A stretch of DNA of 12,796 bases from an uncultured Actinomycetes bacterium (GTDB lineage: Bacteria > Actinomycetota > Thermoleophilia > Solirubrobacterales > Solirubrobacteraceae). Below the pieces are notes generated by a model. That model was given only the letters and a program-made list of their open reading frames with translations, searched no databases and was not told the DNA's origin. Location of the stretch: contig CALAQT010000585.1 in the NCBI GenBank assembly GCA_937888775.1, positions 1-12,796 of the forward strand. The letters are read 5' to 3'. Both the position numbers and the translations under genes were made by a program. Of the stretch, positions 12,742 through 12,796 are shown one piece after another; the stretch's first letter is position 1; each line of letters starts with the position of its first letter.

Positions 12742-12796
12742 AGCGGCTGAAGGGACTCGAACCCTCGACCTTCTGCATGGCAAGCAGACGCTCTAG
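12742..12796 (-). tRNA. tRNA-Gly (GCC), 5' part cut by the window end
   Basis: Reading the minus strand, the 3' half is complete. The anticodon stem TCTGC/GCAGA encloses the loop TTGCCAT with anticodon GCC (plus 12779-12781). A T-arm with the loop TTCGAGT follows, then the acceptor strand CAGCCGC and discriminator U, as usual for bacterial tRNA-Gly. CCA is not encoded (CTT follows). The D-arm and 5' acceptor strand lie beyond 12796. The tRNA 3' end points toward the HTH and toxin-antitoxin genes, the side on which elements integrate. Confidence 0.92.

Noticed and set aside
1..12796. CRISPR arrays, insertion sequences, rRNA genes
   Set aside because: I saw no regularly spaced long repeats, transposase or rRNA sequence in the window.

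Overview
The window is GC-rich DNA with dense, tightly packed genes, many GTG or TTG starts and strong G/C at third codon positions. Together with the DUF2293-type protein, the histone-like winged-helix protein and the MazF/ribbon-helix-helix pair, this points to an actinobacterium, perhaps of the Thermoleophilia (Solirubrobacterales). That placement rests on gene content and composition only.

The left two thirds (about 77-8066) look like one functional locus arranged in convergent and divergent blocks. It holds four predicted glycosyltransferases: a fungal Mnn1/Mnn2-like mannosyltransferase on the minus strand, a GT2 enzyme fused to TPR-like repeats and an intact HPr-kinase-like domain, an Anp1-like (GT62) enzyme, and a GT4 enzyme. 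Between them is a minus-strand operon of a PqqD-like peptide-binding protein, a second HPr-kinase-like protein that has lost its P-loop, and a peptide of about 61 residues with a twin-arginine leader and a Ser/Thr/Asn-rich tail. At the right end is a NTP_transf_5-type nucleotidyltransferase. HprK-like kinases, PqqD-like proteins and NTP_transf_5 proteins are known together from lasso-peptide tailoring (phosphorylation of the peptide, then sugar transfer to the phosphate) and from HprK-related/PqqD cassettes in envelope glycan loci. No lasso cyclase, B2 protease or radical SAM enzyme is present here. My working hypothesis is a peptide phospho-glycosylation system with export by Tat; a cell-envelope glycan locus is the main alternative.

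From 8066 to 10010 lie a DUF2293 protein, whose last part looks frameshifted, and a small winged-helix protein with a histone-like linker. Both are on the minus strand.

The right end (about 10283-12796) resembles a small or decayed integrative island next to a tRNA-Gly(GCC) gene. It has a MazEF-type toxin-antitoxin pair, a 600-base non-coding stretch with a 12-bp repeat array, a perfect 15-bp inverted repeat and a strongly C-rich (minus-strand) tract, a two-gene HTH/unknown operon, and a divergent excisionase-like gene. No integrase is visible. The tRNA gene is cut by the window end, and its own intrinsic terminator lies just inside the window.
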